Positions 16,156 through 23,759 of a stretch of 42,115 bases of DNA are shown in pieces. The notes under the pieces were generated by a model. That model ran no database searches. It saw only the letters and a list, made by a program, of their open reading frames with translations, and was not told where the DNA came from. Positions within the stretch are counted from its first letter, which is position 1. Every line of letters starts with the position of its first letter. This stretch comes from Streptomyces sp. NRRL B-24085. Lineage in GTDB: Bacteria; Actinomycetota; Actinomycetes; Streptomycetales; Streptomycetaceae. The translations under genes were made by a program, and so were the position numbers. The stretch is from positions 1-42,115 of the forward strand of contig NZ_LJBR01000360.1 in assembly GCF_001282115.1 (NCBI RefSeq), in the 5' to 3' direction.

Positions 16156-18677
16156 CCTCGGTCTCCTTCGCTGCTGTCTCTGCCCGCTGGGGAATCTGGG
16201 GTGGCACCGCGGCCGGGCTGCCTGCCGCCGCCGCGCGCCCAGCCGTCCCGGTAGGCCGCCATCCGGTCCCGGACGGCCTCGGGTGTACGCCCGTCGTCGT
16301 CCCGGGCGACGGCCGCCGGGGGCGGCTCCTCGGAGCGCTGCGTGCGCAACTGGGGAGCGAGGCTCGCCTGCCGGACCCGGCGGGGGAGGTCGTCGGCCTC
16401 CTCCGGTTCCTCGGGCGGTCGGTGCAGCCGCAGGGCGGTGACTCCGGGGGGCGGGGTCCCGGACCGTTCCCGGTCGGCCGCGGCGGTCAGGGGGGCCACG
16501 AGAGCGGGCCGCTCGGACGGGGCGGGCACGGACTCCTGCTCCCGTTCGGTGGCGGCCACGCGCGCGTACTCGCGTTCCGTGAGCCGTTCGTGGTCCGCGG
16601 CCCGGTCGGGGGAACGTTCCGCCGCCTTGATGTGCAGCAGCGCCGTGGGCAGCAGGACGACCGCGGTGGTGCCGCCGTAGGGCGAGGTGCGCAGGTGCAC
16701 CTTGATGCCGTGCCGGGCGGCGAGCCTGCTGACCACGAACAGGCCGAGCCGGTCGCTGTCGAACAGGTCGAGTGCCTCGGACTGCTCGATACGGCGGTTG
16801 GCCTCCGCGAGGGTCTCCTTGCCCATGCCCAGACCGCGGTCCTCGACCTCGACGGCGTAGCCGTTGCCGACGGGTTCGCCGGTGACACGCACGCGCGTGT
16901 GGGGTGGTGAGAACTGGGCTGCGTTCTCGATGATCTCGGCCAGCAGGTGGGTGAGGTCGGCCACCGCCGCGCCGATCACGGACGCGTCGGGCAGTTGGCG
17001 CACCTCCACGCGGGCGTAGTCCTCGACCTCGGAAACGGCCGCGCGGACCACGTTGGTCAGCGGGACCGGCATCCGCCAGGCGCGGCCGGGTGCCGCTCCG
17101 GAGAGGATGATCAGACTCTCCGCGTGGCGGCGCATACGGGTGGTGAGGTGGTCGAGCCGGAAGAGGTCGCTCAGTTCGTTCGGGTCGTCGGAGCGGCGTT
17201 CCATGCTGTCAAGCAGGCTGAGCTGACGGTGGACGAGGATCTGGCTGCGGCGGGCCAGGTTGACGAAGACCCCGGAGATGCCGCTGGCGAGTTCGGCGCG
17301 CTCCACCGCGGCCCGTAGTGCGGCCCGGTGCACGGTGGCCAGGGCCTCGGCGACCTGACCGGTCTCGTCCTCCGCCGGCGGCCCTGGCGGGGCCTCGGAC
17401 CGGATGTCGATCTCGTCGCCCGCGCGCAGCCGGTCCATGGCCTCGGGGAGTTTGCGGCGGGCGATCTCCAGGGCGCTGTTGCGCAGGCTCACGAGCTCGA
17501 CGACGAGGCCGCGTCCGATGCGCACGGAGATGACGAGCGACGCGGCGACGGCAATCAGGCCGAGCAGGACGGCGGCTCCGGCCGGGGTGAGCAGTCCCCG
17601 GGTGAACGGGTCGGCGCGGTGGGCGACGCCGCTTCCCGCGGTCCGTTCGACGGCCCGCATGCCGTCCTGCACACGCGTGTGTGCTGTCTGCCAGGTGTGC
17701 TCCGGCGTCGACCGGACGGCGCGGGCCCCGGGGGCGGCGGCCAGTGCCCGGTCCTCGGCGGCGGTCAACGTGGCGTAGGCGGCGCCGCCTGCGACCTTCC
17801 GCCAGACGTCCCGGTCGGAGCCGCGCAGGTCGGCCACGGCGCTCTGCGTGAGGGCCCGGCGGGTGTCGACGGCCCCGGTGAACAGCCGCAGCCGCTCTCC
17901 GGCGAGGACACCTGCCGGCCGCGCGCTCGCCAGTACGGCGTCCTCCTGGGCCAGCGACTCGCCCGCGCGGGAGAACTCGAGCAGCACGCGCGCGTCGGAG
18001 CCGAGTTCGGCGTCCTGGATGCCGGTGAGGGCTCCGCCCACCGCGAAGGCGCCCGCGATGGCGCTGGTGTAGCGGCCGTACGTCTCGTCCCATCCGGCGC
18101 TGCGGTCGAGCACGGCGGCGCGCACGGAGCGCAGTTGTTCCGCGCCGGTCACGAAGTCCTCGAGCCGCCGGGCGACTCCGGCGGGCAGTTCCTCGCTGTC
18201 GGCGACCGTGTTGACGTCGCCGAGCCGCAGCCGTGCCACGGCCTCGTCGGTGCGCCCGGCGAGCCTGCGGAGGCCGTCGCTGCGCGCGGCGGACGGGTCG
18301 GTCGCGTAACGGACGGCGGCGGCACGTTCCGCCTGGAGCGCGGTCACGGCGGCGGCGACGGGTGAGCGGACGGTGTCGTCCACGCGCTGCAACTGCCGCA
18401 GCCGGGACACGTCCTGGGCGGTGCTGACGGTGGCGTACGCCCACAGTGCGAGCAGGGAGACGACGGGCACCATGAGCAGGCAGACGATCTTGGCGCGGAC
18501 CGTGCGGGGGCGTATCCCCCAGTGTCCCGCGCGCGCGGGTATGTCCTCGGCCGGGGGCCCCGCGGGGTCGTCCGGGCTTTCGTCGGCGGGTGGTCCGGCA
18601 TGGGCGCGACGCCCGCGTGCGGGTGTCTGCTGCGGCGTCTCGGCGCCGGCTGTGGGGGTCCTACGCGGTGTACGCAT
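16152..18677 (-). CDS. cvnA: Conservon sensor kinase-like protein (CvnA)
   Basis: The 841-residue membrane protein is a histidine-kinase-like sensor. Order: disordered N-terminus, transmembrane helix (about residues 62-85), extracytoplasmic nitrate/nitrite-type sensing helical domain (NIT-like, about 90-345), second transmembrane helix (about 360-385), HAMP-like linker (about 387-440), helical dimer region, ATP-binding domain (about 575-695), then a long disordered tail. The ATPase has the N-box LAEIIENAAQFSPP, the G1 box EDRGLGMG, DRLGLFVVSRLAARHGI, and the G2 box SPYGGTTA. I do not see the classical H-box, which is usual for CvnA proteins. The operon partner upstream is the MHYT sensor; the stop overlaps cvnB. 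The ligand is unknown; the NIT similarity suggests a small molecule. Confidence 0.88.
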   Translation of the reverse strand: MRTPRRTPTAGAETPQQTPARGRRAHAGPPADESPDDPAGPPAEDIPARAGHWGIRPRTVRAKIVCLLMVPVVSLLALWAYATVSTAQDVSRLRQLQRVDDTVRSPVAAAVTALQAERAAAVRYATDPSAARSDGLRRLAGRTDEAVARLRLGDVNTVADSEELPAGVARRLEDFVTGAEQLRSVRAAVLDRSAGWDETYGRYTSAIAGAFAVGGALTGIQDAELGSDARVLLEFSRAGESLAQEDAVLASARPAGVLAGERLRLFTGAVDTRRALTQSAVADLRGSDRDVWRKVAGGAAYATLTAAEDRALAAAPGARAVRSTPEHTWQTAHTRVQDGMRAVERTAGSGVAHRADPFTRGLLTPAGAAVLLGLIAVAASLVISVRIGRGLVVELVSLRNSALEIARRKLPEAMDRLRAGDEIDIRSEAPPGPPAEDETGQVAEALATVHRAALRAAVERAELASGISGVFVNLARRSQILVHRQLSLLDSMERRSDDPNELSDLFRLDHLTTRMRRHAESLIILSGAAPGRAWRMPVPLTNVVRAAVSEVEDYARVEVRQLPDASVIGAAVADLTHLLAEIIENAAQFSPPHTRVRVTGEPVGNGYAVEVEDRGLGMGKETLAEANRRIEQSEALDLFDSDRLGLFVVSRLAARHGIKVHLRTSPYGGTTAVVLLPTALLHIKAAERSPDRAADHERLTEREYARVAATEREQESVPAPSERPALVAPLTAAADRERSGTPPPGVTALRLHRPPEEPEEADDLPRRVRQASLAPQLRTQRSEEPPPAAVARDDDGRTPEAVRDRMAAYRDGWARGGGRQPGRGATPDSPAGRDSSEGDRG

Positions 18678-18740
18678 GGCCTCCTCGCTCGGGAGTGGTT
18701 CGGGGGCGTGTCGCCGGGCCGGCCGGGCCCGGATCCGCCG

Positions 18741-19514
18741 CTAGGAGGGGACGCCCTCGACCGCGCGCTGCGCAGAGGCGGATGCCTCGCGCTCTCCTGA
18801 GGTGGGCGACAGCGCGACGAAGGCCGAGGTGAGGAACAGGTAGGAGCCGAGGCCGACGGCGAGCGGGAAGATGAACTGCATCGCCGTGGCCCCGGGCAGC
18901 GCGGCCCCGGAGGGCGAGACCCGCACGCTCACCGCGAACATCCCGGTGTAGTGCATGCTGCTGACCGCGGCGCCCATGATGAGCGAGGCGATGGTGACGG
19001 CCACGGGCGACTGGATGTTGAGCGCCGCCCACAGGGCCGCCGTCGCCGCGACGACGGCGATGAGGACGGAGAGTCCGACGAGCACCGGGTCGTAGCGGAC
19101 ACCACCGTGCAGCCGTACGGCGGCCATGCCCAGGTAGTGCATGCTCGCCACGCCCAGGCCGGTGGTGAGTCCGCCCAGGAGGAGCGCGCGGACCCGGTCG
19201 CGGCCGTAGCCGACCGCGAAGACGCCCGCGGAGACGACGACCATGGCGACCAGGAGGCTCGCGATGGTCAGCGGGACGTCGTAGCGGATGTCGGTACCGC
19301 TGACGCTGAAGCCGAGCATGGCCACGAAGTGCATGGTCCAGATGCCGGTTCCGATGGCCGAGGCCGCGGTGATCAGCCAGTTGCGGCGCGACCGTCCGGT
19401 GGCCGCGAGGGCGCGCACGGTGCAGCGCAGGCCGAGCGCGGCGCCGATGCAGGCCATGACGTACGAGAGCGCGGGCGTCAGCCAGCCCAGGGCTGCGTGG
19501 TCCAGGTGTCCCAT
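18741..19514 (-). CDS. MHYT-domain integral membrane sensor
   Basis: The 257-residue protein is a multi-pass membrane protein with about seven helices. It has three MHYT-type motifs: TMHFVAML near residue 60, SMHYLGMAA near 124, and SMHYTGMFA near 186. The MHYT domain is thought to sense O2, CO or NO through a bound metal, with the conserved Met and His as ligands; this is a proposal in the literature, not proven here. It has no output domain. It precedes cvnA by 63 bp on the same strand, so it probably feeds the conservon. No Shine-Dalgarno lies before ATG 19514, and a TAGCGT box sits just upstream at 19524-19529, so a leaderless transcript is possible. Confidence 0.88.
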   Translation of the reverse strand: MGHLDHAALGWLTPALSYVMACIGAALGLRCTVRALAATGRSRRNWLITAASAIGTGIWTMHFVAMLGFSVSGTDIRYDVPLTIASLLVAMVVVSAGVFAVGYGRDRVRALLLGGLTTGLGVASMHYLGMAAVRLHGGVRYDPVLVGLSVLIAVVAATAALWAALNIQSPVAVTIASLIMGAAVSSMHYTGMFAVSVRVSPSGAALPGATAMQFIFPLAVGLGSYLFLTSAFVALSPTSGEREASASAQRAVEGVPS

Positions 19515-19657
19515 GGCCAGGGGACGCTAGTCGGCGCAGGGGCGCACAAAGAGGGCGCATTTCGAAAGGTGTTGCAATATGGCACAGAGATGCGTCGGAA
19601 CGATCGCATCACGCCCGAACGTGTGCGCCCGGTCGTCATCCGTGTCGGTGAGGGATC
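19515..19657. promoter_or_regulatory. Divergent promoter region, conservon operon and methyltransferase
   Basis: These 143 bp hold both promoters. On the minus strand a -10-like TAGCGT (19524-19529) lies 9 nt before the MHYT start; I see no good -35 box. An AT-rich island with TTTCGAAA at 19560-19567 is notable in this genome. Confidence 0.35.
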
Positions 19658-20266
19658 ATGCGGAGCATGAGCGACGACCACACACACGTCCAGGAATTCT
19701 TCTCGGCCCGTGCCGCCGACTGGGACAGCCGGTTCCCGGACGACGGCCCCGCCTACGCCGCCGCGGTCGCGGAGCTCGGGCTGCGTGCGGGCGACCGCGT
19801 GCTCGACGCCGGCTGCGGCACCGGACGTGCCCTGCCGCCCCTGCGGGCGGCCGTGGGGCCCTCCGGAGTGGTCGTGGGCGCGGATCTGACCCCGGCCATG
19901 CTCCAGGCGGCCGTACGGGCCGGCAGGGACCGCGAGGGACGGCTGCTGCTCGCCGACGTGGCGGCGCTGCCGCTCCGCTCCCGGTCGCTCGACGCCGTCT
20001 TCGGAGCGGGCCTGATCTCCCATCTGCCCAGTCCGTCCGAGAACCTGCGCGAGTTGGCCCGGGTGGTGCGGCCCGGCGGCGTCCTGGCCCTGTTCCATCC
20101 GATCGGCAGGGCCGCGCTCGCCGCGCGCCAGGGACGCCAGGTCACGCCGGAGGACCTGCGCGCCGAGCCCAACCTCCGTCCTCTGCTGTCCGGTTCGGGG
20201 TGGCGCATGCGGTCGTACGTCGACGAGGACGACCGCTTCCTGGCCCTGGCCGTCCGCGCGGACTGA
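19658..20266 (+). CDS. Class I SAM-dependent methyltransferase
   Basis: The 202-residue protein is a class I methyltransferase of the Methyltransf_11 type. The SAM-binding motif I is VLDAGCGTGRALP (about residues 49-61), followed by an acidic loop GADLTPAMLQAA and a post-motif LARVVRPGGVLALFHP. The substrate is not predictable from sequence. ATG 19658 has AGGGA upstream; ATG 19667, three codons on, is an alternative. It is convergent with the alpha/beta hydrolase, with only 6 bp between stop codons, and no pathway link is visible. Confidence 0.88.
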   Translation: MRSMSDDHTHVQEFFSARAADWDSRFPDDGPAYAAAVAELGLRAGDRVLDAGCGTGRALPPLRAAVGPSGVVVGADLTPAMLQAAVRAGRDREGRLLLADVAALPLRSRSLDAVFGAGLISHLPSPSENLRELARVVRPGGVLALFHPIGRAALAARQGRQVTPEDLRAEPNLRPLLSGSGWRMRSYVDEDDRFLALAVRAD

Positions 20267-20272
20267 ACGCGG

Positions 20273-21028
20273 TCACTCCTTCCCGGCGACCGCCGCGGCG
20301 AAGGCGTCGGGGTGGTCGAACATGACGTTGTGTCCGGCGCCCGGGACGGTCACCACGCGCACTCCCGCCGCCTCCAGCGCCTCTCGCCCCTCCACCTCGC
20401 CGCTGAGCTCACCCTGGAGGTACACGCGCTCGATCGGCAGGCCTTCGAGGATCGCGCGCATCATGGGCGCCGATCCCCGCCTGAGTCCGGCCGCGCTGCG
20501 GTGCAGGGCGCGCGGGTCGGCCAGCCGCATGGTCGCCGCCCACAGGGGACCGGCCTTCGCGAGCACGCGCGCGTGGGCGCCTCCCACGAAGTCGTCCTCC
20601 TCGTAGGCGACGATCCAGGTGCTGCCCGCCGTGGCCGGGGGCGCGGCGTCGAGGTTGGCCTCCGTGAGGACCAGCCGGGAGACGAGCTCCGGCCTCCGGT
20701 GGGCGAGCACGAGCGCGACCGACCCGCCCATGCTGTGCGCGATCAGTTCGGCACCGCTCAGGTGCGCGGCGTCCAGAACGGCAGCCAGGGCGTCCGCGTG
20801 GTCCTCCAGCGTGTATCCGAAGTCCTCGGGACGGTCGCTCGTGCCGTGTCCGGGCAGATCGACGAACAGACTGCGTCGGCCGGCGAGTTCGGGCCGGGCC
20901 GCGATGTGCGCGTGATAGACGGCCGAGACCGCTCCCAGGCCGTGCACGTACACGCGTGCCGGTTCCTCACCGGGCGTCTCGGTCCAGCGGATGCGGCTTC
21001 CCCTGCCGTCGAACTCGGCCTGCCTCAT
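20273..21028 (-). CDS. Alpha/beta hydrolase, probably PadR-controlled
   Basis: The 251-residue alpha/beta hydrolase has the nucleophile elbow AHSMGG near residue 96, an oxyanion VHGLG near 28, DLPGHG near 58, and the catalytic histidine in GAGHNVMFDHP near 233. The substrate could be an ester, epoxide, haloalkane or lactone; sequence alone does not tell. ATG 21028 has GGAGGGG upstream. It is divergent from the padR gene, and the perfect palindrome between them suggests that PadR represses this gene. That would fit a detoxification or resistance role, which is inferred. Confidence 0.85.
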   Translation of the reverse strand: MRQAEFDGRGSRIRWTETPGEEPARVYVHGLGAVSAVYHAHIAARPELAGRRSLFVDLPGHGTSDRPEDFGYTLEDHADALAAVLDAAHLSGAELIAHSMGGSVALVLAHRRPELVSRLVLTEANLDAAPPATAGSTWIVAYEEDDFVGGAHARVLAKAGPLWAATMRLADPRALHRSAAGLRRGSAPMMRAILEGLPIERVYLQGELSGEVEGREALEAAGVRVVTVPGAGHNVMFDHPDAFAAAVAGKE

Positions 21029-21056
21029 GTGCCCCTCCTCGATTCGTCACCCAGGA

Positions 21057-21080
21057 CAATACATCGGTAGCGATGTATTG
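21057..21080. promoter_or_regulatory. Perfect 10-bp-arm palindrome (PadR operator)
   Basis: CAATACATCG and CGATGTATTG flank a GTAG spacer. The AT-rich dyad lies 29 bp from the hydrolase start and 56 bp from the padR start. PadR repressors often bind ATGT/ACAT-type palindromes in divergent promoters, and both half-sites contain ACAT/ATGT. Autoregulation and repression of the hydrolase are inferred. Confidence 0.8.
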
Positions 21081-21135
21081 CGAAGCCGCAGTAAGACGGC
21101 AGCGAGGTACAGCATGGGTGCGGCAGAATGCGTGC

Positions 21136-21660
21136 ATGCTGGAGCTCGCCATCCTCGGATTCCTCTACGACACCCCGCTGCACGGCTATGAGCTGCGCAA
21201 ACGCATCACGGCGCTGGCGGGTCACGTGCGTCCCGTCGCCGAGAGCACGCTCTATCCGGCCATCAAGCGGCTGGAGAAGGCGGGATTGCTGGCGCGGGCG
21301 ACGGAGCCCGGTGCCGTGGCCGCGCCCCGCCACGTCCTGACGCTCACCGCCGAGGGCCGCCAGGAGCTGCGCCGCCGGCTCGCCGAACCGGCCGCGCGTG
21401 ACATCACCGACGAGAACCGGTGGTTCACGGTTCTCGCCTTCCTGCGGCACCTGGACGACGCCGGCGCGCAGGCGGCCGTACTGCGGCGCCGGCTCGCCTT
21501 CCTGGAGGAGCCCGCCAGCTTCTTCTACGAGGGCGACCGTCCGCTGAGCGCCGAGGAGTTGGACGATCCGTTCCGGCGCGGAGTGCTGACCATCGCGCGT
21601 GCCACGTCCCGGGCCGAGCTCGGCTGGCTGCGCGAGACGATCACGTCGCTCTCCGGGTGA
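21136..21660 (+). CDS. PadR-family transcriptional regulator
   Basis: The 174-residue protein begins with a PadR winged-helix domain: LELAILGFLYDTPLHGYELRK, then AESTLYPAIKRLEKAGLL and a wing ending LTLTAEGRQELRRRL. A C-terminal helical dimerisation region follows (about 105-170). PadR proteins repress neighbouring detoxification or efflux genes and release DNA on binding small aromatic or lipophilic ligands. The ligand here is unknown. ATG 21136 is chosen because the reading frame starts there with the family N-terminus; its ribosome site is weak. The stop directly abuts the convergent FAD oxidoreductase stop with no gap. Confidence 0.92.
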   Translation: MLELAILGFLYDTPLHGYELRKRITALAGHVRPVAESTLYPAIKRLEKAGLLARATEPGAVAAPRHVLTLTAEGRQELRRRLAEPAARDITDENRWFTVLAFLRHLDDAGAQAAVLRRRLAFLEEPASFFYEGDRPLSAEELDDPFRRGVLTIARATSRAELGWLRETITSLSG

Positions 21661-23091
21661 TCAGGACGCCGGGGAACCGGGCTTCTCCGGTGTCGCCGGC
21701 GGCTCGGTCGGCGTCGGCGCGGGCGGGCCGAAGAGGACGGCCCTCGCCACGGGCGGGGCGAACAGGGCGGTGACGGGCTCGGAGAGCGTCAGGACGGCCC
21801 GGAAGGCCCGCCCCACGACGGGGTCGCCCGGGGCGCGCTCCTGGACGCGGCTCAGATACCACCCGGCGAACCGGTCCGCGGACCCGCCGTCGGTCGCCGT
21901 ACCCACCGCGCCCGGCATCTTGCGGTCCGCCCCGGCGGAGATGTCCCACGCGAGCCGGGACGCCGCGAGGAGCGCCCGCTGCACCCGCCGTGTCGTGGGC
22001 GTGCGGCGCCGGTCGGCCAGCGCTTCCCGCAGGGCGACCGCGCTCATCGCGGCGACGGCCATGCCCTGCCCGTAGATCGGGTTGAAGGTGCACAGGGCGT
22101 CGCCGGTGGCGAGGAAGCCTGCCGGACGGCCGAGCAGGTCGTAACGTCGGCGGACGTTCGCGGTCCGCCGGTAGCCGAACGCCGGGGACAGCGGTTCGGC
22201 CTCGCCCAGCCACCGGTGCAGAAGCGGGTGCGGCAGCCTCTTGGCATACGTCACGAACTGGTCGTCCCCGGTGGGGGGTTCGTCGCCGCGCAGACCCGAG
22301 ACGATCACCAGGTGGGTGCCGTCCTCCAGGGGCAGCGCACCTCCGGCATGCACCTGCTCGGGGTCCGGATAGGCGTAGTAGCCGCGGGTCTCGCCGTCGA
22401 GGGCGCCGTTCGTGCCGCGGTAGACGCGGGAGGCGTAGGCGAGGCCGGTGTCGATGGTCTCCTCGTGCGGCGGCTCGGCGCCGATCGCGGTGAGCCACTG
22501 CGGGGCCTTCGTACCGCTGCCGGAGGCGTCGACGACCAGATCGGCCTCCAGGGGGCGGGGCTCCGCGCGGGCCTCTCCGGAACGGTCCCGCACCAGCACG
22601 CCACGCACGCGTGTGGCGTCGCCGAGCAGTCCGACGGCGTCGGTCGCCTCCAGCACGCTGATCACCGGGTCGGCGAGGACGCGCCGCCGCACCAGTTCCT
22701 CGAGCTGCGCGCGGGAGCCGGTGTAGATGTGCGTCGTCGCGGACACCCGCCGGAACCAGCGGCCGCTCTGCCACAGCACCATGTCCTCCGGCATGCCCAC
22801 GCGAGGGGCGCCCGCCTCCCGCAGCTCCGTCAGGAACCCCGGCAGCAGCGACTCCAGAGCCGTCTGGCCGCCCTTGAGCAGGACGTGCGGGTGACGCCCC
22901 TGCGGTACGCCGGGCCGTGGCTGCGGGCCCTCCGGGTAGCGGTCGCGCTCGACGACGGTCACCCGGTCGGCGTGCCCGGCCAGGACGTGGGCCGCGAGCA
23001 GCCCCGCGAGGCTTCCGCCCACGACGACGGCATGCCGTCCGCCCCGGCCGCCGCCCGCTCCCCGACGGCCCTTGTCTGCGGCAGCGTTCAC
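21661..23091 (-). CDS. FAD-dependent monooxygenase/oxidoreductase, geranylgeranyl-reductase-like
   Basis: The protein of about 476 residues has an FAD-binding Rossmann fold with VVVGGSLAGLLAAHVLAGHA near the N-terminus. A second flavin motif, DLVVDASGSGTKAPQW, lies near 175-190, and FLATGDALCTFNPIYGQGMA near 310-330 corresponds to the GD flavin-binding motif of p-hydroxybenzoate-hydroxylase-like enzymes. It may hydroxylate or reduce a lipophilic substrate; which one is not visible. I chose GTG 23091 because GGGGAG lies 7 nt upstream; GTG 23130 would add 13 residues but has no ribosome site. It is convergent with padR and not obviously part of its regulon. Confidence 0.82.
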   Translation of the reverse strand: MNAAADKGRRGAGGGRGGRHAVVVGGSLAGLLAAHVLAGHADRVTVVERDRYPEGPQPRPGVPQGRHPHVLLKGGQTALESLLPGFLTELREAGAPRVGMPEDMVLWQSGRWFRRVSATTHIYTGSRAQLEELVRRRVLADPVISVLEATDAVGLLGDATRVRGVLVRDRSGEARAEPRPLEADLVVDASGSGTKAPQWLTAIGAEPPHEETIDTGLAYASRVYRGTNGALDGETRGYYAYPDPEQVHAGGALPLEDGTHLVIVSGLRGDEPPTGDDQFVTYAKRLPHPLLHRWLGEAEPLSPAFGYRRTANVRRRYDLLGRPAGFLATGDALCTFNPIYGQGMAVAAMSAVALREALADRRRTPTTRRVQRALLAASRLAWDISAGADRKMPGAVGTATDGGSADRFAGWYLSRVQERAPGDPVVGRAFRAVLTLSEPVTALFAPPVARAVLFGPPAPTPTEPPATPEKPGSPAS

Positions 23092-23130
23092 CGATCCACT
23101 CCCCTGGTCGCCATCTTCGCGAGAAGACAC

Positions 23131-23324
23131 AAGTATCCCGTCCCGCCGAACAGGTTGACCGTTTTCCGGCCCTTCTGAACGCGGCCGGACGGCGGCCTTC
23201 GCGCCGACCTCGACCGTACGGTGACGCTCCGGCCCTCTTCTGCCGCCGGCGCCGCGACCTTACGTTGAGGAGCGGAAGGCGAACGTGCGACAGGATCACA
23301 TCACGCTGCGGGAAGGTGGTCGGC
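23131..23324. promoter_or_regulatory. Divergent promoter region, FAD oxidoreductase and small unknown gene
   Basis: These 194 bp lie between divergent genes. On the plus side GGAAGG precedes the 23325 start. No palindrome or clear promoter box stands out; promoters must be here but I cannot place them. Confidence 0.25.
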
Positions 23325-23624
23325 ATGTGGGACAGGATCCGCAGGTCCGGTACCAGGATCGTCGATTCGTTGCGCACCGAGCCGCCCACCGGCGGCCGGG
23401 AGACCCGCACGCACAACCTGTTCGAGGCCGCCGCCGCGTACGTCTCGGCCTGCGCGGAGGACGACCAGGACCGGATCGACGAGGCCTCGGCGTGGGTCTC
23501 GCCGGAGGCGCTGTCGTTCGGGGTGAACGAACTCGCGTGCCGGGCCGTGATCGCCCTCGCGCGGGAGCGCGACGAGTCCCCGCGTACGGTGGCACGGGCG
23601 CTCCTCGGACTGCCGGCGGCCTGA
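23325..23624 (+). CDS. Small protein of unknown function (99 aa)
   Basis: I do not recognise this protein. It is 99 residues long, without signal peptide or membrane helix. It reads as a helical Ala-rich protein: FEAAAAYVSACAEDDQDRID, then VSPEALSFGVNELACRAVIA and a C-terminal ARALLGLPAA. A basic N-terminus (MWDRIRRSGTRIV) precedes it. ATG 23325 has GGAAGG 8 nt upstream. The promoter of the next gene lies after its stop, so it is probably not cotranscribed with it. Third-position GC bias fits a real gene. Confidence 0.65.
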   Translation: MWDRIRRSGTRIVDSLRTEPPTGGRETRTHNLFEAAAAYVSACAEDDQDRIDEASAWVSPEALSFGVNELACRAVIALARERDESPRTVARALLGLPAA

Positions 23625-23695
23625 GCGGCCGGCAAGGGATGGTCGATTCGCCCCGTCCAGCCGGAAAACTGCAGCTCCGGGTGTTCTTGGAGGTC

Positions 23696-23725
23696 GTGAC
23701 AAGCGCCTTCCTCGCACACTAGGGT
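23696..23725 (+). promoter_or_regulatory. Vegetative-type promoter for the 23760 gene
   Basis: GTGACA at 23696-23701 (-35) and TAGGGT at 23720-23725 (-10) are 18 bp apart, a good match to the housekeeping sigma (HrdB) consensus. Transcription should begin near 23732, about 28 nt before the ATG. Confidence 0.6.
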
Positions 23726-23759
23726 GCGCGCCGTTGGACGAACCGATGGGGAGGCTGGG

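Noticed and set aside
13546..19514. Whole block from the lone Roadblock gene to MHYT as one operon
   Set aside because: The PPOX gene at 14054-14482 lies on the opposite strand in between.
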